Source: Bryobacterales bacterium (GTDB taxonomy: Bacteria > Acidobacteriota > Terriglobia > Bryobacterales > Bryobacteraceae). From it: a stretch of DNA of 64,000 nt. The translations under genes were made by a program, and so were the position numbers. The number at the start of each line of letters is the position of its first letter. The stretch's first letter is position 1. Of this stretch, positions 18,455 through 26,690 are shown one piece after another. The notes under the pieces were generated by a model that saw nothing but the letters and a program-made list of their open reading frames with translations, searched no databases and had not been told where the DNA came from. The stretch covers positions 1 through 64,000 of the forward strand of contig PLRJ01000044.1 of assembly GCA_003163855.1 (NCBI GenBank). The letters run 5' to 3'.

Positions 18455-19764
18455 TCCGAGGTCAAAATATCAAAGTAAACATGCAGGCCAGCGCGAAATT
18501 GATCGAGCGGAATATGCTCACTGTCGCTGTGCATAGTGGCAAGCGTGCCGGCATCTATAACCATCGGTTCCAGACCATAGCCAATCGACCCTCTGAGCCT
18601 GAACTTCTGTGAATCGGTTCCGTAGGGAACAATCACCGGCACTACGATAGCATCCGGGTTCTGCTTGAGAATGGCGCTCTTCAATGCGGCAAAAAGAGGC
18701 GTATCGGTTCGGCTAGGCCCCGGATCCGCTGGATGAGACAGCAACTCGTAAGTTACCCTTTGATCATTTACCCGTGCCTTGATATCCGAGAGAAATTCGT
18801 CCGCGTTCTGTCCCGGCAGCAGCCGGCAATCCAGGGTTGCTTCCGCGACGGAAGGTATCACATTCACTTTCGGAGGATCGCCCAGGCCGCTGCGCAGAGT
18901 TGTCAGCGAGATGGTATTCTGCTGAATCGCATTCATGAACTTATTATTCGAAAACGAATCGATCTGTGTCTTCATTTCGGAAATAACTGGATTGGGTTTC
19001 GAGGATGGCGGAAAATCTTTCGCCTTCGCAATGGCAGTAAGCAGAATATCGTTGGCGTTGTCGGGAATCGGCTGAGACGCGTGGCCGGAGGTTCCTACGG
19101 CGCGTAACTTGATCCAAAGCACTTGTTTGTCTCCCACCGAAATACCGAAAACGGTTTTATGCGGAGTATAGAGATCGCGCGAGCCAACTCCACCCTCATC
19201 CAGAACGTACTCGGGATTCAACTCATCCCAGTGATTCTTAATCATCCACGCGGCGCCGTTACTGCCATCCGTCTCTTCATCGCACGTCGATAGAAACACG
19301 ATGTCTCGAGGAGGCACAATGCCGAGTTGTTTCAGCAGCACCAGCGCCGTGAGTTGCTGGACCGCTGTGCTTTTCATGTCTAAGCTGCCACGGCCCCATA
19401 TGAGTCCGTTCTCAATCTCGCCGCCGAACGGATCATGCTTCCAGCGGGATGCGTCCACCGGAACCACGTCCATATGATTCAGCAGCAGCAGCGGGCGTTT
19501 GGTTCGGTCCCTGCCTGCCAGGCGCACCAGCAGGTTGGTTTTTCCCCCGGCTGCGCTCGTATATAGCTTGGCCTCCATTCCCGCCAGTTCGAATTCGTGC
19601 TGCAACAGCTTAGCGGTCGCGGTTGTATCCGCCGGCGGGTTCACGCTGCGAATGCGAATATATTGTTGCAGCAGTTCTGTCGCATGTTGTTCAACTCGCG
19701 GCCAATCGGGAGTTGTGGTTGCGGCAAACATCCAGAGGAACAAAAAAGAAAAGGTATGAAACAT
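18448..19764 (-). CDS. M20-family metallopeptidase (ArgE/DapE/carboxypeptidase type)
   Basis: A di-zinc peptidase/deacylase of about 438 residues with an N-terminal signal peptide (FHTFSFLFLWMFAATTT). Metal-site motifs are LLLLNHMDVVPVDASRW (His ligand and catalytic Asp), GRGSLDMKSTAVQ (bridging Asp), and STCDEETDGSNGAAW (catalytic Glu pair). An M20 dimerisation domain follows (about 210-320). Relatives hydrolyse dipeptides or N-acyl amino acids. The export signal suggests use of peptides outside the cytoplasm. The ATG at 19764 is preferred over a GTG at 19785 because it begins the signal peptide directly. It is the first gene of the trio with DUF1810 and amidohydrolase, and divergent from the dehydratase 35 bp away. 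Confidence 0.88.
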   Translation of the reverse strand: MFHTFSFLFLWMFAATTTPDWPRVEQHATELLQQYIRIRSVNPPADTTATAKLLQHEFELAGMEAKLYTSAAGGKTNLLVRLAGRDRTKRPLLLLNHMDVVPVDASRWKHDPFGGEIENGLIWGRGSLDMKSTAVQQLTALVLLKQLGIVPPRDIVFLSTCDEETDGSNGAAWMIKNHWDELNPEYVLDEGGVGSRDLYTPHKTVFGISVGDKQVLWIKLRAVGTSGHASQPIPDNANDILLTAIAKAKDFPPSSKPNPVISEMKTQIDSFSNNKFMNAIQQNTISLTTLRSGLGDPPKVNVIPSVAEATLDCRLLPGQNADEFLSDIKARVNDQRVTYELLSHPADPGPSRTDTPLFAALKSAILKQNPDAIVVPVIVPYGTDSQKFRLRGSIGYGLEPMVIDAGTLATMHSDSEHIPLDQFRAGLHVYFDILTSEW

Positions 19765-19799
19765 TGCTTCTTCGGATTCTGGCACACACGTAAATCTTC

Positions 19800-20723
19800 A
19801 TGATTCATCCCTCTTTGACTCCGGCGCAAATTCAGGAGACTTACCGCCTGATCCTCCCGCACATTCGCCGCACTCCAGTGCTGCAGGTAGACTTCGAGTC
19901 CGCATCCCTGATGTTGAAGCTAGAACTCCTTCAACATGCGGGTTCATTCAAAACGCGGGGCGCATTCGCTAATCTTTTGACACGAACTGTTCCGGCAGCC
20001 GGTGTAGTAGCGGCTTCCGGTGGAAATCATGGAGTGGCGGTTGCCTATGCGGCCTTGAAGCTTGGCATTCGCGCGCATATTTTTGTTCCCACTGTGACGT
20101 CCAGTGCTAAACTTGCGCGTCTGCATGAGCTGGGATGTGAAGTTACGGTTGCAGGCAGCCGCTACGCTGAAGCGCTGGCTGCGAGCGAAGAATGGGTCGC
20201 ACGGACGGGTGCTCTTGCCATTCATGCCTATGACCAAGTAGAAACTCTGCTGGGGCAGGGAAGCGTGGGAATCGAGTACGAAGAGCAGGCACCAGGGTTG
20301 GATACGCTGCTTGTTGCTGTAGGAGGCGGAGGACTCATCGGAGGAATTGCCGCGTGGTACCGAGGCCGGGTGAAAATCATTGGAGTAGAGCCGGAGGCGG
20401 CGCCCACGCTATTCAAAGCTCTTGAGGCCGGCCGTCCCGTCGATGCAGAGGCGGGCGGCCTTGCGGCTGACTCGCTTGCGCCCCGTTCCGTTGGCAGCTT
20501 GATGTTTCCGGTGGCCCAGCAATACATAGACAGTGTCATTCTGGTGCCAGACGAGGCGATACTTGCTTCGCAGAAATGGCTGTGGAGCAACGTTCGACTG
20601 GCTACTGAGCCAGGCGGAGCCGCTGCCTTCGCGGCTGTCCTGACGGAAGCGTACCGGCCTTCCGCCAACGAGCGAGTCGGCGTCTTAGTGTGCGGAGGCA
20701 ATACCTCAGCCGTCACATTTTAG
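19800..20723 (+). CDS. PLP-dependent threonine/serine dehydratase
   Basis: A 307-residue fold-type II pyridoxal-phosphate enzyme that eliminates water from L-threonine or L-serine to give 2-oxobutyrate or pyruvate with ammonia. The Schiff-base lysine lies in GSFKTRGAF (about residue 60). The asparagine loop is SGGNHGVAVAYAA and the phosphate cup is VAVGGGGLIGG. The C-terminal regulatory (ACT-like) domain of biosynthetic IlvA is absent, so it is the short catabolic or racemase-like form. Serine racemase activity is a real alternative. It ends 4 bp inside the convergent amine oxidase gene and lies beside peptidase and amino-acid catabolic genes, which suits a role in amino-acid use. Confidence 0.87.
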   Translation: MIHPSLTPAQIQETYRLILPHIRRTPVLQVDFESASLMLKLELLQHAGSFKTRGAFANLLTRTVPAAGVVAASGGNHGVAVAYAALKLGIRAHIFVPTVTSSAKLARLHELGCEVTVAGSRYAEALAASEEWVARTGALAIHAYDQVETLLGQGSVGIEYEEQAPGLDTLLVAVGGGGLIGGIAAWYRGRVKIIGVEPEAAPTLFKALEAGRPVDAEAGGLAADSLAPRSVGSLMFPVAQQYIDSVILVPDEAILASQKWLWSNVRLATEPGGAAAFAAVLTEAYRPSANERVGVLVCGGNTSAVTF

Positions 20724-22141
20724 TTCGCATGTTGAATGGTTTCCGCAGCCCGCAAGCCAGATTCCAGCGCACCTTGCATCCAAGCCGGATGCGAGGAACA
20801 GTGCTCGCCTGCAAACAAAATCCTCTTTTCGGGCCGCATGGCAGCAGGGAGAATAGTGCTCAGCTCTCCGGGTTGATAGACGCAATACGCACCTTTTGTG
20901 AAAGGCTGTTCCTCCCATACCCAACTGGCGCCAACCTCGAAATTGTCTTTAACGCCAGGATGCACTTGGTCAAAGTAATGGAGCATTGTGGTGACCCTGT
21001 CAGCGGGAGTCTGTGCGGCAATTTCTCTAGCCAGATGCTCATAAGCGTATGCCATCAGCAGGCCCCGGTTTCCGCTTTGATTCCAGGTCGGATTCCAGAT
21101 CTCCATGGCTCGATCGACGGTTGCGAAACCAGTGTTGCCTTCTTTTGTCCAGAATTTAGTGTGCGTCTGGAGAAATACACGGCTCACGGCGCCATAGGTC
21201 ATAGATTCAATGGCGAGCCGCTTTTCCTCTGAAAAAGCGGGACTCACCTCAATGCTACGGAGAATAGTAAACGGAATGGCGCAGATAATGTAGTCGGCTT
21301 CCTGTGTGCGGGTCATGCCGCCTTGTATAAAACTGACTTTCACATGCTCGCCAGTTTGTTCCATGCGGACTACCTTTGCGCCATAGATAATTTGTTCGGA
21401 GAGCTTAGCGGCGAAAGCCCGTGGCAGGAGATCGTTTCCGCCCACGATCTTTGAGAGCATTGGAGCCTGGTGGCTAGCCAGGTCGCGCAAAAAGTCTAGA
21501 GCAGCCTCACTTTGGTAGCCGGAAACCAGCATCTCGATCGCGTCATCAGATGCACCTTGTGCGCGCAAGAAATCCTGAATACTGATCGAACCGTAAGCCT
21601 TTAGGACGGCTTGCGAGGGCCAATCCCTGGAGGAGACCCGACCCACCTCACGCTGCGCACCGTCCATATACTTCGCTTCCCATTTGGAGATGCCAATGCG
21701 CCTCTCCGCCGCAGTGAGAGAAAGAGCCACCTTGGACATATCTAGAGGATGCGCCGCGTCAACGCGCTGGCGCTTGCCTTTGATGTAATAAACCTCGGCC
21801 CCGGAAGCCGGATAAAACGGAGCAAGCTGCAAGTTGAACTGCCGCACGTACTTTAACGTCAGGTCGTGAGTACTGGGAATACGGCCAGCGCCAGCCTCGG
21901 CGTAGAGACCATCCGAGAACGGCTCACGTAAAGTGTGAACTCTTCCTCCAGGCCGCGAGTCTCCTTCCAGGACAATGACTTCAAAACCGGCATTTTTCAA
22001 TTCCAGGGCGGCAGCCATTCCCGATAGCCCCGCACCGACCACCAAAACTTTGGCGCGTCGCGGGGTTGCTGGAATCTTTGCAGCCAACGTGAGTGCCAGC
22101 GTCGAAGCAGCAACTCCCTGAAGGAACTCGCGCCGTTGCAT
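20720..22141 (-). CDS. Flavin monoamine oxidase family protein, Tat-exported
   Basis: A 473-residue FAD-dependent amine/L-amino acid oxidase. The N-terminus QRREFLQG plus a hydrophobic stretch is a Tat signal, consistent with export of a folded flavoprotein. FAD-binding elements are VVGAGLSGMAAALELKNAGF (about 35-54), LEGDSRPGGRVHT, and the C-terminal ILFAGEHCSSHPAWMQGALESGLRAA. The family oxidises primary amines or L-amino acids to imines with H2O2. This is the last gene of the hydroxyproline operon (9 bp after the permease), so its substrate may be an amino acid or imino acid from collagen- or cell-wall-type peptides. That is inference from the operon. Confidence 0.86.
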   Translation of the reverse strand: MQRREFLQGVAASTLALTLAAKIPATPRRAKVLVVGAGLSGMAAALELKNAGFEVIVLEGDSRPGGRVHTLREPFSDGLYAEAGAGRIPSTHDLTLKYVRQFNLQLAPFYPASGAEVYYIKGKRQRVDAAHPLDMSKVALSLTAAERRIGISKWEAKYMDGAQREVGRVSSRDWPSQAVLKAYGSISIQDFLRAQGASDDAIEMLVSGYQSEAALDFLRDLASHQAPMLSKIVGGNDLLPRAFAAKLSEQIIYGAKVVRMEQTGEHVKVSFIQGGMTRTQEADYIICAIPFTILRSIEVSPAFSEEKRLAIESMTYGAVSRVFLQTHTKFWTKEGNTGFATVDRAMEIWNPTWNQSGNRGLLMAYAYEHLAREIAAQTPADRVTTMLHYFDQVHPGVKDNFEVGASWVWEEQPFTKGAYCVYQPGELSTILPAAMRPEKRILFAGEHCSSHPAWMQGALESGLRAAETIQHAN

Positions 22142-22150
22142 ATCTGCCAG

Positions 22151-23635
22151 TTATGCCTGACGCCTCTTCATCAGGTAGTACACTGGCAACCCGCAAACCA
22201 CAATCAATAATCCAGGCCAAGTGGTTGCTGCTCGATACGCGAAAAGACAATATAAAACGGCTGAACAGCCGACGATGTAGACCAAGGGAACAATTGGATA
22301 GCCCCACGAACGATAAGGCCGGGCCGCTTCTGGCCTGGTAATTCGCAGCCGAATTACACCCGCGATGGTCAGAATATAGAAAATGAGTGCGGCGGAGATG
22401 ACATAGTCGAGTAAGTTGCCATACAAGTTGCCGTAAGTCTTGGTGGCTGAGTCATAAGTTCGCGGCAGAATCAATAGAGATGCCCAGATACCTTGAATGT
22501 TGAGCGACCAGCCAGGCACATGCGCGCTGTTCAGCCTGCCGGCGGCTGCGGGAAAGAGCTTGTCATTGGCCATTGAATAAAACACCCTCGGGCCGGCCAG
22601 TACCAGACTATTGATGCATCCGAAAGTCGAAATCATAATTGCAATAGACATCAACAGACTCCCAGCGCCGGGCACAATCGCTTGCAGCATCAAGGAACCC
22701 ACACGGTCCGCAGGCGCCGTCTTGATTGCGTCAAGAGGAAGCACCAGCAGATAGGCGACATTTGCCAGTACATAGAGCAATGTCACGCTAGCGGTTCCAA
22801 TCACCAACGCCCTCGGCATGGTTTTGGCCGCATCTTTCACTTCACCTCCCGCAAAGGTGATGTCGTGCCACGAATCGGCAGAAAAGAGCGAGCCCGACTG
22901 CGATACACACAAAGCTACAAACAAGCCGAACGAGGTTAGAGCGGTCAGGGAAGGAGTCAGTGGCGTCACTCCAGAACGCGTCCAGAAGTTGCCGAAGTTC
23001 GCGACTATCGCATCGTGCTTGAAGAAGATCAGACCCAACAAGATCAACGCAGCGAGAGCGACAATCTTGGCGGAGGTGAACAAGTTCTGCAGGATCTTTC
23101 CATAGCGCACACCTTTGCTGTTGGCCCACGTCAAGACGACGATAACGATGACTGCGAGCAACTGCCCGGTGGAAAGCGAAATCGCGTAGCCGCTTCCGAT
23201 ATGAACGGGTGGGATGATGTATTGCGTCTCCGAGATTCCAGGGATCAAGACTCCTGTGTAGCGTGCGAACGCTACGGCGACGGCCGCGATGGTGCCGGTT
23301 TGAATTACGGTGAACAGCGTCCAGCCATAGAGGAAGCCAACCAGCGGAGAAAAAGCTTCGCGGAGATAGAGGTACATGCCCCCAGCCTCCGGAAACATAG
23401 CGGCTAACTCTCCGTACGAGACCGCAGCGGCTACAGTGACGACGGCTGTAAACAACCACGCCACCAGCAGCCATCCGGGGCTTCCAATGTTCCGAGCCAT
23501 GTCCGCAGGAACGATGAAAATGCCACTGCCGATCATGGCGCCGATGACCATCATGGAGGAGTCAAAAAGCCCGAGTTCCCGAACAAAGCCGGTCTTCTTA
23601 TCTACCACCGCCGCGTCTGTATGAAGGTTCGACAC
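22151..23635 (-). CDS. APC-family amino acid permease
   Basis: A 494-residue transporter with about 12 membrane helices, of the amino acid-polyamine-organocation superfamily (LAT/APA-like). The first helix carries the substrate-binding break GAMIGSGIFIVPADMA. Later helices include YGELAAMFPEAGGMYLYLREAF and the helix-6 region LFVALCVSQSGSLFSADSWHD. Its position between the hydroxyproline catabolic enzymes and the amine oxidase, with gaps of 3 and 9 bp, makes it the likely importer of hydroxyproline or a related amino acid. Characterised hydroxyproline clusters often carry such a permease or an ABC system. Confidence 0.88.
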   Translation of the reverse strand: MSNLHTDAAVVDKKTGFVRELGLFDSSMMVIGAMIGSGIFIVPADMARNIGSPGWLLVAWLFTAVVTVAAAVSYGELAAMFPEAGGMYLYLREAFSPLVGFLYGWTLFTVIQTGTIAAVAVAFARYTGVLIPGISETQYIIPPVHIGSGYAISLSTGQLLAVIVIVVLTWANSKGVRYGKILQNLFTSAKIVALAALILLGLIFFKHDAIVANFGNFWTRSGVTPLTPSLTALTSFGLFVALCVSQSGSLFSADSWHDITFAGGEVKDAAKTMPRALVIGTASVTLLYVLANVAYLLVLPLDAIKTAPADRVGSLMLQAIVPGAGSLLMSIAIMISTFGCINSLVLAGPRVFYSMANDKLFPAAAGRLNSAHVPGWSLNIQGIWASLLILPRTYDSATKTYGNLYGNLLDYVISAALIFYILTIAGVIRLRITRPEAARPYRSWGYPIVPLVYIVGCSAVLYCLFAYRAATTWPGLLIVVCGLPVYYLMKRRQA

Positions 23636-23638
23636 TGG

Positions 23639-24544
23639 CTAGTGGCTCCTCTCTGCGGACGCCACCTTCACTAAGACTTGCACTTCTTCTTTCTCTTCGT
23701 CTGACAATTCCAATCGAGGCGGCCGCATCCTTGCTGACCCCAAACCGACAACTTCCTGCGCGTACTTGATCAGTTGTACAAACTTCGGTACGGTATCCAG
23801 GCGCAGCAGAGGAAGAAACCAGTGATACAACTTCGCCGCGTCTTCTTTTTTCCCTTGTGATGCCAGGTTGAACAGTTCAACTGACTCGCGCGGATAGGCA
23901 TTTACCAGTCCCGCAATCCAGCCAGTAGCGCCCGCGTAGATAGATTCCACAATCAAGTCATCCACACCAACTAGAATGTTCAACTTGCCGCCAACCAGGC
24001 TGCGCAGCGCCGCAATACGTCTTACGTCCGCGCTCGACTCCTTTATTGCATTAAGGTTCGAGTGCTCCCCCATTAACTCCGCCACCTGGTCGGGCAAGAA
24101 GTCGGTCTTGTAGGCGATCGGGTTGTTGTAAAGCATGCAGGTCAGCGACGTCGCCGAAAGGATCGCACTGATATGCGCCTTCATCTCGCGCCAGTCACCC
24201 GTGTAAACGTAGGGAGGAAGCACCATCAGACCTTTGCAGCCGAGCGATTCAGCAGTCTTCGCAATCTCCACAGCATCGTGAGTCGAAAGCGACGAAACGC
24301 TGCCGATGACCGGTGCCTTCCCGTCAAGGGTCCTGATCAGAGTGCGAAGGATGTCGAACTTTTCGGCATTGGTCAGTGTTGCCCCCTCGCCAAGCGAGCC
24401 CAAAGCAACAATGCCCTTGCATCCGCTTTGAATCATTAAGGCTGCGTGCTTGGAAAGAAATGCGTGGTCCACATTCCCATCTGGCAAAAAAGGTGTGGTA
24501 AGAGCGGGAATCACTCCGCTCCAAATCGTGTTTGTGTCAGGCAT
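23639..24544 (-). CDS. Dihydrodipicolinate synthase-family lyase, probable pyrroline-4-hydroxy-2-carboxylate deaminase
   Basis: A 301-residue class I aldolase-fold protein. The Schiff-base lysine is K168 (NAIKESS) and the catalytic tyrosine is Y139 (MLYNNP). The GSLGEGATLT motif takes the place of the GTTGE carboxylate-binding loop of DapA. In bacterial hydroxyproline degradation a DHDPS-family enzyme (LhpC type) deaminates delta-1-pyrroline-4-hydroxy-2-carboxylate to alpha-ketoglutarate semialdehyde. The adjacent epimerase and D-amino acid oxidase-like gene make that the best assignment over lysine biosynthesis. The gene starts 1 bp after the preceding oxidase gene ends. The dehydrogenase for the last step is not in this window. 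Confidence 0.85.
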   Translation of the reverse strand: MPDTNTIWSGVIPALTTPFLPDGNVDHAFLSKHAALMIQSGCKGIVALGSLGEGATLTNAEKFDILRTLIRTLDGKAPVIGSVSSLSTHDAVEIAKTAESLGCKGLMVLPPYVYTGDWREMKAHISAILSATSLTCMLYNNPIAYKTDFLPDQVAELMGEHSNLNAIKESSADVRRIAALRSLVGGKLNILVGVDDLIVESIYAGATGWIAGLVNAYPRESVELFNLASQGKKEDAAKLYHWFLPLLRLDTVPKFVQLIKYAQEVVGLGSARMRPPRLELSDEEKEEVQVLVKVASAERSH

Positions 24545-24545
24545 G

Positions 24546-25664
24546 CTAATTCCTTATATTTAAGAATCGAGACGGCAGGTAAGGGGCCGGGTCGATTTCC
24601 GGGGTTCGGCACAGAATCTCATCGGTGAGCAGTCTTGCCGTTGCAAGAGCTGTTGTGGCTCCTAATCCCTCATGTCCGGTTGCCGCAAAAACTTTCTCGA
24701 AGCCATGACAGGGTCCGATCAGGGGCAAACCGTCTGGAGTTCCCGCACGAAAGCCTATCCAGTTGCGCAAAGGTCTGGCGTTGGCGATAGCCGGCATAAA
24801 CTCGATGGCGCGCCGCAGCAGCCATGCGATCATTTTGGGCTCGACGTTCGGGTTCGTCTCCCGGTACTGCCGTGAACTACCAACCAGCAATTCGCCCGCG
24901 CGATTGAGCCTGACATTGAAAGCCACAGAGTCGGCCTCGCTCTCAGCATGGGCACTCTTCAAATATCCGAGTTCCATAACCTGGTGGCGGGCAAAGCTTC
25001 TACCGGCATCCACCGCCAGAATGTGGCCTTTGCGAGATCGTATAGGCAACCCGGGAGTAAAGGCCGCCGCATCCACTCCCGCAGCGTTTACAATGGCGCC
25101 CGCATGAATAATGGCGCCGTCACTGAGCGTCACTTTGTGTTCCGCCACTTTTTCCGCACGTTGAGTTATTAAGGTTGCTCCGTGGCTTTGCGCGATGCGG
25201 ATGAGATGCTCCGCAGCTCTCGGCGGACTTACCGATGAATCGTCCGGCACAAGCAGGCCGCCCGCCAAACCGGCCCGTAAATTGGGCTCCAGCGCCGTCA
25301 GTTGGCGGCTGTCGAGCAGTTCTGCGCGAACGCCGTGGCGCTTATAGAACGAGCCCCGACGGGCTGCGAAATCGAACTCTTCCTCATCGGAGGCTACCCA
25401 CACAGTTCCACATTTCCAGTATTCGCAATCCTCGGGAAGATCCTCGAGGATTTCGTGCCACAGCTTCATTGCATAACGCGACAGCAGAAATTGTTCGGCC
25501 GAGTCATCCATTACAACCAGGTGGCCATGCCCGGCATTGGTTGCGCCGGAGCCTACCGCATTGGGCTCCACCACGATGACACGTAACCCCGACGCGGAAA
25601 ACTCGCGCGCGCACGCAGCACCGACAATGCCTGCTCCTAAGACTGCTACGTCGCAGTTAGGCAT
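24546..25664 (-). CDS. FAD-dependent D-amino acid oxidase/dehydrogenase, probable D-hydroxyproline oxidising enzyme
   Basis: A 372-residue DAO-superfamily flavoprotein. The dinucleotide-binding motif is VAVLGAGIVGAACAREFSASGLRVIVVE at the N-terminus, GSGATNAGHGHL contacts the flavin, and the C-terminus has AATGHEGLGATTALATARLL. No export signal is present. Together with the epimerase one base upstream and the DHDPS-like lyase one base downstream, it most likely oxidises cis-4-hydroxy-D-proline to the pyrroline carboxylate. Other D-amino acids or sarcosine-type substrates cannot be excluded. It is a single-polypeptide enzyme, not the multi-subunit LhpBEF type of some pseudomonads. Confidence 0.84.
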   Translation of the reverse strand: MPNCDVAVLGAGIVGAACAREFSASGLRVIVVEPNAVGSGATNAGHGHLVVMDDSAEQFLLSRYAMKLWHEILEDLPEDCEYWKCGTVWVASDEEEFDFAARRGSFYKRHGVRAELLDSRQLTALEPNLRAGLAGGLLVPDDSSVSPPRAAEHLIRIAQSHGATLITQRAEKVAEHKVTLSDGAIIHAGAIVNAAGVDAAAFTPGLPIRSRKGHILAVDAGRSFARHQVMELGYLKSAHAESEADSVAFNVRLNRAGELLVGSSRQYRETNPNVEPKMIAWLLRRAIEFMPAIANARPLRNWIGFRAGTPDGLPLIGPCHGFEKVFAATGHEGLGATTALATARLLTDEILCRTPEIDPAPYLPSRFLNIRN

Positions 25665-25665
25665 C

Positions 25666-26616
25666 TTATGCTGGAATACCCCAGCAGAAAGGATCGTCGG
25701 GATTAAAGTTCAAATCCGACTCCGCGGTGATAAAAGCCGAGCCTCTAATAAAAGGTATGACTCGATTATCGAACACCTCGACGTGTCCGTGAAACAGGCT
25801 GCCGCAGATGCTCTCCTGCACAAACGTTTGGCCCGGCTTCAATAAACCATCCGCATATAAGCATGCCATCTTCGCGCTTGTACCGGTTCCGCACGGCGAT
25901 CGATCATAGCTCTTACCCGGACAAAGTACAAAGTTGCGGCGATGCGCTTGCGGGCTCTCTGGAGGTCCAAAAAGTTCTATGTGATCAATTTCACTGCCGT
26001 GCGCGGCCGTGTCAGCACCGGTAATGCCGGTGTTTTTTAATGCCTGCCTAATGCGCCAGGTGAGGCTGGTCAGATCGTCAAGGTAGCGCAGATGCAACGG
26101 TATAGGACTGTCGCCTTTCACGAAGAAAAACCAGTTGCCGCCCCAGGCAATGTCGCCGGTCACTGTCCCATAGCCAGGAACGTCTACGGTGACATCTTTT
26201 CTGTGCCGGTAGCTCGCGACATTCTTAACCGTTACTTCGGTGAGGCTGTGTAAATGAGCTGAAACCACTCCAACCGGTGTCTCGATGTTGACGTCACCAA
26301 GCGGTAGTTGACCGAGTTGTGCCAGCGTGGCGCATAGGCCGATGGTCCCGTGCCCGCACATTCCTAAATAGCCAACGTTGTTGAAAAAGATAACTCCAAG
26401 CTGGCACTCAGCGCTGGCGGGCGGGCATAGCAATCCGCCGACGATCGCATCGGCCCCGCGCGGTTCATTCACAATGCCCGAACGAAATCTGTCGTGCTGC
26501 GCTCTAAACGCGCTCAACTGCCGGCTTACCGAGCCAGCGCCGAGCGGCGGACCGCCCCTGATGACAAGGCGGGTGGGCTCGCCACCCGTGTGCGAATCGA
26601 CAACGTGAACGCGCAT
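25666..26616 (-). CDS. 4-hydroxyproline 2-epimerase (proline racemase family)
   Basis: A 316-residue cofactor-independent epimerase that interconverts trans-4-hydroxy-L-proline and cis-4-hydroxy-D-proline by a two-thiol mechanism. Both catalytic cysteines are present: C87 in MCGHGTIG and C242 in SPCGTGTSAK. This argues against a trans-3-hydroxyproline dehydratase, in which one cysteine is replaced by threonine. DSHTGGEPTR at the N-terminus is typical for the family. It is the first gene of a five-gene minus-strand operon. The 74-bp gap to the divergent ABC permease gene must hold promoters for both. Confidence 0.92.
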   Translation of the reverse strand: MRVHVVDSHTGGEPTRLVIRGGPPLGAGSVSRQLSAFRAQHDRFRSGIVNEPRGADAIVGGLLCPPASAECQLGVIFFNNVGYLGMCGHGTIGLCATLAQLGQLPLGDVNIETPVGVVSAHLHSLTEVTVKNVASYRHRKDVTVDVPGYGTVTGDIAWGGNWFFFVKGDSPIPLHLRYLDDLTSLTWRIRQALKNTGITGADTAAHGSEIDHIELFGPPESPQAHRRNFVLCPGKSYDRSPCGTGTSAKMACLYADGLLKPGQTFVQESICGSLFHGHVEVFDNRVIPFIRGSAFITAESDLNFNPDDPFCWGIPA

Positions 26617-26690
26617 GCAATTTCAAGACTAAGGTCAAATAGTAACGCATCGGCGGACCTGCTATCGTCAGGATTCGCGCTTTCCCCTGC

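Noticed and set aside
23639-24544. Assignment as biosynthetic dapA
   Set aside because: Operon context with hydroxyproline epimerase and D-amino acid oxidase-like gene favours the catabolic DHDPS-family deaminase.
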